Shown here one piece after another: positions 32,061-40,604 of a stretch of 64,000 nucleotides of DNA. The notes beneath the pieces were generated by a model. The model was not told where the DNA came from. It searched no databases and saw only the letters and a list, made by a program, of their open reading frames with translations. This DNA comes from Brucella pecoris (GTDB lineage: Bacteria > Pseudomonadota > Alphaproteobacteria > Rhizobiales > Rhizobiaceae). The translations under genes were made by a program, and so were the position numbers. The stretch's first letter is position 1, and every line of letters starts with the position of its first letter. Location of the stretch: contig NZ_VEWK01000005.1 in the NCBI RefSeq assembly GCF_006376675.1, forward strand, positions 219,807-283,806, written 5' to 3'.

Positions 32061-32888
32061 TCAATGATTGCGCCAACCCATCAGCTTTTCGATCTTTGCT
32101 GCCGAGGTACGCACCTGATTGGTGTAGCGACCCTCGTCGGAAAGCACTTTCTGTTCGGGGAGCACGATGGAGATCGTCGCAACGCATTGCCCATCACGGT
32201 CGCAGATTGGCGAAGCAATACAGGCAACAGCATAGTCGGATTCCGCAATCTGGATCGAGAGTCGCTCGTCGAACGCTTTCGCGGCAGCGTCCGAAAGGCT
32301 TGTAGCGTCGATTTCGGCTCGGCCGGTTGGAGACGTCCGGGCGCAGCGCCTGAAAAGCTCGACACGTTCACTAGCTGCCAAATGACCGACCAGAAGGCGG
32401 CCGGATGCCGTCCAGTTCAGCGGCACTCTGGTGCCAACGCGCGAGGCAACCTGAAACGGGCTCGGCCCGTCCGCCATGGCCAGAACAAGCATGTGATCGC
32501 CATCCCGACCGCACAATTGCACAGCTTCGTTCGCTTCACGGCAGAGATCGTGCATCTCGTGCGTGGCGACGCTCATGAAATCGAGCGAGCGTGCATAGGC
32601 AAGACCGTAATGATAGAGCCGGGCGCCAAGCCAGATTGCGCCGTCCGCGTTCCGGGCGAGCATGTTCTTTTCAACCAGATCATCGATGGTCACATAAACG
32701 GTCGACAAAGGCGCCTTGATGGCTTTCGCAATCGCATAAGGACCGGCCGGAGCGCCGGTTTCATAAAGATAGTCAATCACCTGCAGCGCACGGTCGATGC
32801 CGCTCACGCGCGATCGACGCGTCGACTTCGTTTCTGTGTCGTCCGCAGGGGACGTTTCGGCGGTGTTGGTGGATGACGATACACTCAC
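32061..32888 (-). CDS. IclR-family regulator
   Basis: 275 residues from GTG 32888 (GGAG eight bases upstream). A polar N-terminal tail of about 28 residues precedes the winged HTH (GIDRALQVIDYLYETGAPAG, AIKAPLSTVYVTIDDL). The C-terminal IclR effector domain contains VPLNWTASGRLLVGHL. It is inserted between the RidA and SelA-like genes on the opposite strand and divergent from the latter, so it likely governs the cluster. A matching TTGGAA/TTCCAA site lies before the binding-protein gene. Confidence 0.88.
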   Translation of the reverse strand: MSVSSSTNTAETSPADDTETKSTRRSRVSGIDRALQVIDYLYETGAPAGPYAIAKAIKAPLSTVYVTIDDLVEKNMLARNADGAIWLGARLYHYGLAYARSLDFMSVATHEMHDLCREANEAVQLCGRDGDHMLVLAMADGPSPFQVASRVGTRVPLNWTASGRLLVGHLAASERVELFRRCARTSPTGRAEIDATSLSDAAAKAFDERLSIQIAESDYAVACIASPICDRDGQCVATISIVLPEQKVLSDEGRYTNQVRTSAAKIEKLMGWRNH

Positions 32889-32978
32889 TCAAGTGCTCCA
32901 TGTGAATTCAAGAAGTTATTACATTATTATGGCATACGTGTCGATGGCTGAGACAATGAAAGAAATGGGAGAAATGAA

Positions 32979-34175
32979 ATGACCGATGATATCCGCCGCA
33001 AGATCGGGCTTCGACCGGTCATTAATGTTTCCGGCACGATGACATCGCTCGGTGCATCCATTGTCGTGCCAGAGGCGGTAGAGGCGATGGCAGCGATTTT
33101 GCCGCAATTCGTCGAAATCAATGATCTGCAGCGCAAGGCGAGTGATGTGATCGCACGTCTGACGGGTGGCGAGGCTGGTTTCGTCACGGCCTCCTGCTCC
33201 TCGGGCATTACGCTTGCAGTTGCCGGTGCGATGACAGGTAACAACCTTCTTGCGATTGAAAGATTGCCGGATGTCACGCCGGAAAAGAACGAAATTCTTG
33301 TGCAGACGGGGCATGTGGTCAGCTACGGTGCCCCGGTCGATCAGGCAATTCGGCTTGCTGGAGGCAAGGTCGTCCTGATCGGGCAGGCAACATCAACCCA
33401 TCGGTATCATATGGAAAATGCGATTACCGAAAAGACGGCTGCGGCAGTTTACGTCATATCGCATCACGTCGTTGACTACGGCCTTCTGCATCTCAGCGAA
33501 TTTGTCGAGATCGCGCATGCGAAGGGCGTTCCGGTGATCGTGGATGCGGCATCTGAATATGATCTGAAGCTGTTTCTGGAAAAGGGTGCCGACATCGTGA
33601 TCTATTCGGGTCACAAGTTTCTGGGTGGCCCGACATCCGGCATCGTCGCGGGCAAGAAGGAATTTGTCCGCAATGCTTTCCTGCAAAATCTCGGCGTCGG
33701 GCGAGGCATGAAAGTAGGCAAGGAGAGCATTTACGGCGTTATGGCGGCGCTGGAAGCATGGGAAAAGCGCGACCATGCTGGAATTCGCGAGAGAGAGACC
33801 GGCTATCTTGAACTGTGGAAGAAGACGCTGGACGGTCGCCCGGGCATTACGGCTCTGATCGAGCCGGACCCGACAAGCAATCCCCTCGACCGCCTGCGAG
33901 TTATCGTGACGGCTGCTGATGCCCATATCACGGCCTGGGATCTGGTAACGGCTCTAGCACGCGGAAATCCGCCTATCATCACCAGGGACCATGAGGTGGA
34001 GCACAATTATTTCTATCTCGATCCCTGCAATCTTCATCCCGGCCAGGAAACTATCGTTGCACAGCGTCTAGGCGAGGAACTTGACAAGGCCCGGGCATCG
34101 AACGAGCTCATCGCTACCCCTTTCGAGGATAGAAGCAGACATCGTTTCGATGGTTTGCTGCGCTGGCCGGATTGA
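32979..34175 (+). CDS. SelA-like PLP-dependent enzyme
   Basis: 398 residues of the SelA/DgaE-like aminotransferase fold. [20 protein letters not shown] opens the protein, [20 protein letters not shown] is the PLP cup, and [19 protein letters not shown] holds the Schiff-base lysine near residue 214. Related proteins act as D-glucosaminate-6-phosphate ammonia-lyase; many are unassigned. It lacks the size and N-terminal domain of true SelA. With the amidohydrolase and RidA it suggests beta-elimination of an amino compound with imine clean-up. GGAG lies eight bases before the ATG. Confidence 0.8.
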   Translation: MTDDIRRKIGLRPVINVSGTMTSLGASIVVPEAVEAMAAILPQFVEINDLQRKASDVIARLTGGEAGFVTASCSSGITLAVAGAMTGNNLLAIERLPDVTPEKNEILVQTGHVVSYGAPVDQAIRLAGGKVVLIGQATSTHRYHMENAITEKTAAAVYVISHHVVDYGLLHLSEFVEIAHAKGVPVIVDAASEYDLKLFLEKGADIVIYSGHKFLGGPTSGIVAGKKEFVRNAFLQNLGVGRGMKVGKESIYGVMAALEAWEKRDHAGIRERETGYLELWKKTLDGRPGITALIEPDPTSNPLDRLRVIVTAADAHITAWDLVTALARGNPPIITRDHEVEHNYFYLDPCNLHPGQETIVAQRLGEELDKARASNELIATPFEDRSRHRFDGLLRWPD

Positions 34176-34207
34176 TTGGCAGAGCCTGAGTAAAGCGGAG
34201 GAACATT

Positions 34208-36043
34208 ATGACGTCAGAAAAGATTGCGACGGTTGGAAGCGGTGACCCTGTACTATCCGTTCAAGGACTAACCACGTCCTTTCTGGTTGACGGCGCCTGG
34301 AAGGCGGTTGTCGATGATGTTTCCTTCGATGTCCGTCCCGGTGAAACTGTAGCAATCGTCGGAGAATCCGGGTCCGGTAAAAGCGTTACTTCGCTTTCGA
34401 TCATGCGGCTGTTGCAGAACGATACGAGCCGCATCAAGGGCAGTATCAGGCTGGGTGATCGGGAACTTCTGACGCTCCGGGAAGAGGAAATGCGCCGGAT
34501 ACGTGGCAATGAAATCGCCATGATCTTTCAGGAACCGATGACCAGTCTCAACCCGCTCTTCACAATCGGAGACCAGATTTCGGAAGCGTTGCTCTGCCAT
34601 TCGCAAATGTCGAAAGCTGATGCGCGCGCTGAAACGATACGCTTGCTGGAAAAAGTTCGTATCCCGTCGGCATCGTCACGTTTCGACGAATATCCGCATC
34701 GCTTTTCGGGTGGCATGCGTCAGCGTGTGATGATCGCAATGGCATTGGCGTCCAAACCCAAACTGTTGATCGCCGACGAACCGACGACAGCCCTGGATGT
34801 GACCATTCAAGGACAAATCCTCGATCTGATCAAGACATTGCAGGAAGAAGAGGGCACATCAGTCCTTTTCATCACGCACGACATGGGCGTGGTGGCTGAA
34901 ATATCGGACCGTACGGTTGTGATGTTTCGTGGCAAGCAGGTTGAGACAGGACAGACGCCCGATATTTTTCGGCAGAGCAAGCATCCCTACACCCGTGCGC
35001 TGCTTTCGGCAGTTCCGGTGCTCGGTTCCATGCAGGGCTATCAACGTCCGTTGCGATTTCCGGTTGTAGACAATGTGACGGGGCTTTCGGAGAAGCCCGT
35101 CGAGGTGGCGGATACGGTTGACAAGGCCGATGGACCGGTGCTGGAAGTCAAAGGCCTTACCAAGCGCTTCGAGATTTACTCGGGCTTCATGGCGCGCTTG
35201 AGCGGGAGTGTTCATGCCGTGGAGAATGTATCCTTTGATCTCCGCAAGGGTGAAACCCTGTCGCTGGTCGGCGAGAGCGGTTGCGGGAAGTCGACAACCG
35301 GGCGCGCCATCATGCGACTGACCGAACCGGATTCAGGTGAAGTTCTTGTCGAAGGCCGAAATATACTCGCCCTCGACAACCAAGCTATGCGCGAGATGCG
35401 ACGGTCGGTTCAGATGATTTTCCAAGATCCTTATGCCTCGCTGAATCCGCGTATGACGGTGGGAGCCGCCATTGCTGAGCCTTACATTGAACACCGGCTG
35501 GGGAGCGTGCGGGATGCGAAGGATGTTGTTGCCGACATGTTGGAAAAGGTCGGCCTGACACCGGATATGGCCAAGCGCTATCCGCATGAATTCTCTGGCG
35601 GGCAGAGGCAACGCGTTTGTATAGCGCGGGCGCTTGCCCTGAAGCCGAAAGTCATCGTTGCGGATGAAAGCGTATCGGCGCTTGATGTTTCCATCAAGGC
35701 ACAGGTCATCAATCTCATGCTTGATCTTCAGCAGAGCCTCGATCTCGCATTCCTGTTTATCTCGCACGATATGGCCGTGGTTGAGCGCGTAAGCCATCGT
35801 GTCGCGGTCATGTATCTGGGTGAGATCGTGGAAATCGGGCCGAGGTCGGCTGTGTTTGAGAATCCGCAACACGATTATACCCGCAAGCTTATGGCGGCTG
35901 TTCCCGTTCCGGACCCTGATCGGCGACGGGCCAAACTTTCAAGTGAAGCGGGGGAACTCAAGAGCCCAATCCGCCCAGCGGACTTCATCGTGCCTTTACG
36001 TGAATATCGCGAGGTGTCACCTCAGCACTTTGTGGCGCTATAA
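34208..36043 (+). CDS. fused Dpp/Opp-type ABC ATPase (two nucleotide-binding domains)
   Basis: 611 residues. The first domain has GESGSGKSVTS and FSGGMRQRVMIAMAL, with LLIADEPTTALDV; the second, from about 315, has GESGCGKSTTG, FSGGQRQRVCIARAL and VIVADESVSALDV. The linker includes the oligopeptide-type C-terminal extension RQSKHPYTRALLSAVP. One chain replaces DppD and DppF. It completes the importer begun at 26739, 32 bases after the SelA-like gene. Confidence 0.92.
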   Translation: MTSEKIATVGSGDPVLSVQGLTTSFLVDGAWKAVVDDVSFDVRPGETVAIVGESGSGKSVTSLSIMRLLQNDTSRIKGSIRLGDRELLTLREEEMRRIRGNEIAMIFQEPMTSLNPLFTIGDQISEALLCHSQMSKADARAETIRLLEKVRIPSASSRFDEYPHRFSGGMRQRVMIAMALASKPKLLIADEPTTALDVTIQGQILDLIKTLQEEEGTSVLFITHDMGVVAEISDRTVVMFRGKQVETGQTPDIFRQSKHPYTRALLSAVPVLGSMQGYQRPLRFPVVDNVTGLSEKPVEVADTVDKADGPVLEVKGLTKRFEIYSGFMARLSGSVHAVENVSFDLRKGETLSLVGESGCGKSTTGRAIMRLTEPDSGEVLVEGRNILALDNQAMREMRRSVQMIFQDPYASLNPRMTVGAAIAEPYIEHRLGSVRDAKDVVADMLEKVGLTPDMAKRYPHEFSGGQRQRVCIARALALKPKVIVADESVSALDVSIKAQVINLMLDLQQSLDLAFLFISHDMAVVERVSHRVAVMYLGEIVEIGPRSAVFENPQHDYTRKLMAAVPVPDPDRRRAKLSSEAGELKSPIRPADFIVPLREYREVSPQHFVAL

Positions 36044-36050
36044 AGCAGCG

Positions 36051-36815
36051 TTACGGTGCGCCGAGGCGGTTCAATGCAGTCCGCAGTGGGGCTTCCGAAA
36101 TATGTATCAGCCCGGCATATGGGCTCGCCATGTCCGAAATCACGAAAATTGCACCCGCAACAGACAATGAACACACCATTATTATCAATATAGCGGTGCC
36201 GTTTACTGGAGCTTGCAGCCCGAAAGTAGCGAATAAAAGTGCCAGCCATGAAATCAGCACGATGAGAAATGGGAGGGGCAGGCCCTCATCGGTGGTTTCT
36301 ACCAGTTGCCAATGGCCTTCGGCAATCATGTTGCTGACTTCAAGTGCTCGCGCTTGCAGAGAGCTTTGCGCTGCATCCGCCGGTTTCAAGGCGCGTAGAC
36401 TGGCCTGAATATCCTCGATATCTTTAAACTCCGGTAGAGCTCCATCAGAGAGTTGGTCTGCTCTTTCAGCATTCCATGACCGATCAAGGCGTTTTTGGAT
36501 GATTTTTTTGAGCACTGCACGCGGCTGCTCGGTTTCGGGCCCATAGCGCGCCATAACTCGATCCAGAAGAACGATGCGTGCCGCCGATGTTTTCATCTCG
36601 GCCTGTGCATCGTCATAATCGGTTTTTGCTGAGGCGATAAGAAGTCCGAGCGCGAGAGCGGAAAGCGTTCCGACAACCGCAGTGGCCAGGCGAATGACAT
36701 CCTTGGATTCGGAGCTGAGATGATGCTCAGGCAGTCGTGTTCGGCAAAACATGCCCAGCATGGTTGCCGCTATCAAGATGATGAATACCAGTGCGCCAAG
36801 CAATAAGGAGTTCAA
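36051..36815 (-). CDS. DUF4239 (bestrophin-like domain) membrane protein
   Basis: 254 residues from TTG 36815 with GGAAGG just upstream; no suitable ATG keeps the first helix. Helices are near residues 1-22, 45-66, 180-200 and 205-225, with a long cytoplasmic helical region between (KTDYDDAQAEMKTSAARIVL). The pattern of two N-terminal and two C-terminal helices around a coiled segment is that of DUF4239. Function unknown; convergent with the ABC ATPase gene. Confidence 0.7.
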   Translation of the reverse strand: MNSLLLGALVFIILIAATMLGMFCRTRLPEHHLSSESKDVIRLATAVVGTLSALALGLLIASAKTDYDDAQAEMKTSAARIVLLDRVMARYGPETEQPRAVLKKIIQKRLDRSWNAERADQLSDGALPEFKDIEDIQASLRALKPADAAQSSLQARALEVSNMIAEGHWQLVETTDEGLPLPFLIVLISWLALLFATFGLQAPVNGTAILIIMVCSLSVAGAIFVISDMASPYAGLIHISEAPLRTALNRLGAP

Positions 36816-36862
36816 CTTCGCCTTCCGCGACGTGCTCTCGGATAAGTTGATTTTTGAAGCCT

Positions 36863-36936
36863 AGTGGATTGAATTTGACGTTTGAATCCCGACTGACACT
36901 TATGCCATTTCAAACGTCAAATTCGAAAAATCCACT
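36863..36936. repeat. long palindrome, unit 1 of a pair
   Basis: AGTGGATT...ATTTGACGTTTGAA on the left and TTTCAAACGTCAAATT...AATCCACT on the right, a nearly complete inverted repeat over about 74 bases. Probably a dispersed intergenic element; no coding sense seen. Confidence 0.65.
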
Positions 36937-36951
36937 CGATACATATACTTG

Positions 36952-37026
36952 CTAGTGGTCTTTTTGATTCCAACATTTGCTCAGCGCTTGAGCCGAGGGA
37001 TGCAAATGTTGGAATCAGACCACTAG
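36952..37026. repeat. long palindrome, unit 2 of a pair
   Basis: CTAGTGGTC and TTGATTCCAACATTTGC at the left are mirrored by GCAAATGTTGGAATCA and GACCACTAG at the right, with a central loop CTCAGCGCTTGAGCCGAG that folds too. Lies 15 bases from unit 1. The rest of 36816-37171 holds no gene that I can support. Confidence 0.65.
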
Positions 37027-37171
37027 TATAACATCAGCAAGGTGGGACGCAGCTTCACCAAAAGGATATGCTTTCCTTCTCAATGGCTCATGTGATCGAT
37101 CCGGAGCCGGTGCACAGATGAATAAAGTGCACCTTGGGGTATCGGCGTACGCTCGAGTGATGCAACAGACG

Positions 37172-37198
37172 AAAAAGGCCGGCACATAGGGCCGGCCT
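37172..37198 (-). terminator. terminator of the TerC-family gene
   Basis: Minus strand AGGCCGGC, loop CCTATGT, GCCGGCC, then TTTTTC. It lies 24 bases past the stop at 37222. Confidence 0.85.
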
Positions 37199-37221
37199 CT
37201 CCGTGTTGGAAAAATGTTCTA

Positions 37222-38241
37222 TCAGTTCTCAATATGTTGCTGCTTGGCGATTTCCTCGACACTCATGTCCGGTTCATTGCGGGTTTTATAGAGCGAATAA
37301 AATACACCGCTTGCGAGGATGCTAAGTGTCACGACAAGCGACAGCAGCGTGTTGATGTGAACACCCAGTGGCACAAGGAAAATCTTGATGCCGATCAGCA
37401 CAAGAATGATTGCGAGAGACACCTGCAGATAGCGGAACCGGTTCATTGCCGCAGCAAGTGCGAAATAAAGCGCGCGCAAACCCAACACCGCAAAGATATT
37501 CGAGGTGTAGACGATGAACGTGTCCTGAGTGACGGCGAAGACGGCGGGAACAGAGTCGACGGCAAAGATCAGATCGACAGTTTCCACCATAATGAGAGCG
37601 ACTGCCAGCGGCGTGAGCCAGGTGACCATCTTGCCGGTCTTCGGATGCGGTTGCTTAACCGTGAAATGCCGACCATGCAGTTCGCGGGTGATATTAAATC
37701 GCCGACGCAGAAACTTGAATACGGCGTTCTGTTCGATGTCGGGCGTCTCGTCCTGATGCCCGAACATTTTGAAGCCGGTGAAGACAAGGAAAGCGCCAAA
37801 GAGAAAGAGAATCCAGTTAAACTCGTGCACGAGCGCAGCACCAAGTCCGATCAGGACCGCTCGAAAGGCGATAACGCCCAGAATACCCCAAAACAGAACG
37901 CGATGCTGGTAAAGACGGGGGATGGCAAGGAAGCCGAAAATCGTCGCGATAACAAACATGTTGTCCATCGCGAGGCTCTGCTCAATCAAATAGCCAGTGT
38001 AAAATTCGAGGCCGGCTTGGGGGCCGCGCTGCCACCAAACCCAGCCACCGAACGCCAGCGCGATCAGGACATAGAAACCGTAAAGCAGAAGGCTTTCCTT
38101 GGCTTCGATCTCGTGTTCGTCACGATGCAGAATGCCGAGGTCGAAAACAAGCAGGCCAACGACAACAATGATAAATGCTGCCCAGAAATATACAGGTGTG
38201 CCGAGAAAATCGCCCGAAAGGGCTACAATAAGCGAATCCAT
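37222..38241 (-). CDS. TerC-family membrane protein (Alx-like)
   Basis: 339 residues from ATG 38241; the longer open frame upstream is not TerC-like. Nine membrane helices. Family motifs are EQSLAMDNMFVIATIFGFLA and VETVDLIFAVDSVPAVFAVT, whose acidic residues are thought to handle manganese or other metal ions. Alx/TerC members work in manganese export and redox or pH stress. No yybP-ykoY riboswitch was recognisable in the 38242-38585 leader region, which holds no other gene. Confidence 0.9.
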   Translation of the reverse strand: MDSLIVALSGDFLGTPVYFWAAFIIVVVGLLVFDLGILHRDEHEIEAKESLLLYGFYVLIALAFGGWVWWQRGPQAGLEFYTGYLIEQSLAMDNMFVIATIFGFLAIPRLYQHRVLFWGILGVIAFRAVLIGLGAALVHEFNWILFLFGAFLVFTGFKMFGHQDETPDIEQNAVFKFLRRRFNITRELHGRHFTVKQPHPKTGKMVTWLTPLAVALIMVETVDLIFAVDSVPAVFAVTQDTFIVYTSNIFAVLGLRALYFALAAAMNRFRYLQVSLAIILVLIGIKIFLVPLGVHINTLLSLVVTLSILASGVFYSLYKTRNEPDMSVEEIAKQQHIEN

Positions 38242-38585
38242 CGCCGGACCATCTCCATTTGAACAAGTGGAGCAGCCCCGACATCGCCATAGCGGAAACC
38301 ATGACCAGAGGGGCCCGGCGCTGCACTTCTTCAAATGTGTATGCAGTTTCCGAGTTCAAGAGTGGAACCTGAATTTTTTGTAATGTTTCAATCCGGTACG
38401 TGTCTCGGTTTCGAAATGATTTGATGCAATGCCAACGGCACACAGTCGTCTTTAGTGCGCAGGAAGCACAAGTCTCTAAAAGAGCCGAATACCTGGAAGC
38501 TGTGTTTGGTTGGATACAACACGGAAAAGTTGAGGTGAGACCTAACTTATCGTTTTCTTCTAATTTTTACTGAGAAAAGAAAATT

Positions 38586-38659
38586 TGGCTGGGGAACCTG
38601 GATTCGAACCAAGACTAACGGAGTCAGAGTCCGTCGTTCTACCATTAAACTATTCCCCA
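38586..38659 (-). tRNA. tRNA-Gln (anticodon CTG)
   Basis: 74 bases including encoded CCA. On the minus strand the acceptor stem is TGGGGAA/TTCCCCA, the anticodon stem ACGGA/TCCGT encloses the loop CTCTGAC with CTG at positions 34-36, and the T arm contains GGTTCGAATCC. All arms pair. Decodes CAG. A T-rich stretch follows at the 3' side. Confidence 0.96.
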
Positions 38660-38881
38660 GCAGGATTCGCGTATCAGTCATATCCGGCTGAAGCGCGATT
38701 GCGACAGAAGCACGAAGCTTCGTTTGTCGACGGCCTCCATCTAGCGAACTCAAACAGCGAACGCAACACTTTTCTTAGAAAAAAAATTAAGCGATTTCAG
38801 TTATCCAGTGATTGCAGATATCCTGCGGTTGAATCGTTGCAATTTGATGCGCAGAGGCGTGCTGCCGGGAAGCCGGCGTAT

Positions 38882-38915
38882 AAAAAAAGCCCGGCCAGCG
38901 GAGGAGCGGCCGGGC
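38882..38915 (-). terminator. terminator with CUCCUCC loop downstream of the DUF1127 gene
   Basis: Minus strand GCCCGGCC, loop GCTCCTCCGCT, GGCCGGGC, then seven T. A second hairpin, GCCGGG-TCCCCT-CCCGGC, lies just before it (38946-38929). The loop carries an anti-Shine-Dalgarno CTCCTCC like that of the small RNAs at 11.5-12.4 kb. The 3' region of the DUF1127 message (38882-39028) could therefore yield a small RNA. Confidence 0.75.
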
Positions 38916-39028
38916 AAGGGGCAGGCTGGCCGGGAGGGGACCCGGCATGTGAAGGTGGCGCCTGCCAGATGATCAGTCTGTGCGTTCAAAAAGAGCTATC
39001 GGCTTGCTGAACTGCAAAAAGCTCCCCT

Positions 39029-39331
39029 TCAGCAGATCTGGCGCGTCGCTTTGATCCGAAGGCGGGCATCTGCGAGTTGACTGAGAACCTGGGTCGGATC
39101 CTCCATGCCGCGATAATGAACCGCTGTGTAAATATCCTCTCGGCGGAGCCCAATATCGCGCAGCATGTGATCGTCAAAATCGCTCAGGTTCAGTAGTTGC
39201 CGCCGACCATTGGAAAACGTCCAGCGACGCATGATCGACGTAAATGTGGCCTTCACCATCTGCGCGAACGTGGAGGTCAGCCCGTTCGTTGCCGGTAAAT
39301 GCGTTGTCGTTATCTTGCTTGTCGCTGTCAT
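39029..39331 (-). CDS. DUF1127-family small protein
   Basis: 100 residues. The C-terminal core RRQLLNLSDFDDHMLRDIGL with R-R-E-D-I is the DUF1127 (YjiS-like) signature; the first 35 residues are a variable polar extension. In alphaproteobacteria DUF1127 proteins are small, often stress- or LysR-regulated, and one in Rhodobacter (CcaF1) binds RNA and is co-transcribed with CUCCUCCC small RNAs. AGGAGAG precedes the ATG. Divergent from a LysR gene at 39489. Confidence 0.85.
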   Translation of the reverse strand: MTATSKITTTHLPATNGLTSTFAQMVKATFTSIMRRWTFSNGRRQLLNLSDFDDHMLRDIGLRREDIYTAVHYRGMEDPTQVLSQLADARLRIKATRQIC

Positions 39332-39488
39332 GTCCGCTCTCCTTTGATCTAGCGGGGCTATGGGATCCTTATCGTCAGGGTCATGCGCTTTCGCGGCTCC
39401 TTTTCCTTTACGATGGCCGTTTTATCCAACAATCGGATTGATTGTTCCAACGAATGTTTTTAATGTAATTCTTCAATTATAATGATGG

Positions 39489-40454
39489 ATGACACCAATG
39501 AGTGCGCCTCTGGATCTCGATCAATTGCAGACTTTCATAGCCATAGCGGATATGGGCAGTTTTACGCGGGCAGCGGACGCAGTTTTCAAGACGCAGTCGG
39601 CTGTTTCAATGCAGATGCGCCGTCTGGAAGAGCGCATCGGTAAACCATTGTTCGAACGCGACGGACGAACCAATCGTCTTACCGAAGACGGAGAACGCCT
39701 TCTGCTGTATGCGCGCCGCATGATGCAGCTCAATGGTGAGACCGTCGCGGCCTTCGATGACACACAACTGGAAGGTCACGTGCGTATCGGCACACCGGAC
39801 GATTATGCCGATCGGTTTCTACCGGAAATCATGGCGCGGTTTGCGCGTTCAAATCCGCGGGTCGAATTATCGGTTGTCTGCGAACCGACCGTAAATCTGG
39901 ATGAAATGATCCGCCGCGGAACGCTGGACATTGCCCTCGTCACCCAGTGCGATGACAAACGCCGTTCTGAGGTGGTTCGTACAGAACCCTTGCTTTGGGT
40001 GACATCTGCCAACCATGCAGTGCACGAAGAGGCCGTGCTGCCACTTGCTGTCGGACGCCCAACTTGTATCTGGCGGCATGCAGCTATCGATGTGTTGGAA
40101 GCGGCCAGACGCGATTATCGTATCATCATCACAAGCTGGTCAGCGACAGTTCTGGCGGCAGCAGTGCTTTCAGGGCTTGCGATCTCTGTTCTTCCGGAAT
40201 GTGCCCTTCGTCCCGGTATGCGGGTCCTTGGTGAAGCTGATGGGTTTGGAATGCTGCCGGAGTTCGGCATCGGTATCATGCGGGGCCATACAAAACAGAA
40301 CGCTGTTGTAGACGCACTTGCGCAGCACATTATCGAAAGTCTAGACAATATATCGTCACCGCAGCCCGGCGCGATGGCTTCGGCGGAAATTTCGCCGTTT
40401 CCGGCGGTTCGCACGAGGAGGGTGCGAGCCAACGAATTGCTGCCAGGCTGGTGA
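39489..40454 (+). CDS. LysR-family regulator (LrhA-like)
   Basis: 321 residues. HTH region DLDQLQTFIAIADMGSFTRA then KTQSAVSMQMRRLEERIGKP; effector domain with GHVRIGTPDDYADRFLPEIM. It is divergent from the DUF1127 gene with 157 bases between, so control of that gene is likely but not shown. The C terminus has about 35 extra residues beyond the usual LysR end. Confidence 0.88.
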   Translation: MTPMSAPLDLDQLQTFIAIADMGSFTRAADAVFKTQSAVSMQMRRLEERIGKPLFERDGRTNRLTEDGERLLLYARRMMQLNGETVAAFDDTQLEGHVRIGTPDDYADRFLPEIMARFARSNPRVELSVVCEPTVNLDEMIRRGTLDIALVTQCDDKRRSEVVRTEPLLWVTSANHAVHEEAVLPLAVGRPTCIWRHAAIDVLEAARRDYRIIITSWSATVLAAAVLSGLAISVLPECALRPGMRVLGEADGFGMLPEFGIGIMRGHTKQNAVVDALAQHIIESLDNISSPQPGAMASAEISPFPAVRTRRVRANELLPGW

Positions 40455-40458
40455 TGAG

Positions 40459-40553
40459 ACAGTGGAATGTGTTTCGATCTGGTGGAACCAGATCGACGTT
40501 CTTACGCGCATCTGGTCCGAAAACCGTTTCACACTTTTCTGGATGCGCTCTAA
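40459..40553. repeat. Bru-RS-like palindromic intergenic repeat, copy d
   Basis: Reverse-oriented version of copies a and b: ATCTGG...CCAGAT stem, CCGAAAACCGTTTCACACTTTT, and the end GGATGCGCTCTAA. Starts within a few bases of the LysR stop. Confidence 0.7.
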
Positions 40554-40604
40554 ATCGCCGCATGGCTTCTTGACCAGCCATGCTACCTGGTTGCCTATGA
40601 TGGG

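Noticed and set aside
32058..32876. 272-residue plus-strand frame antisense to the IclR gene
   Set aside because: Shadow frame; the minus-strand protein has clear IclR HTH and effector-domain patterns.
37234..38262. 342-residue plus-strand frame antisense to the TerC gene
   Set aside because: Charged low-complexity shadow; the minus strand has nine membrane helices and TerC motifs.
38242..38585. yybP-ykoY manganese riboswitch before the TerC-family gene
   Set aside because: The conserved GGGGAGUAG and paired core could not be found in the leader.
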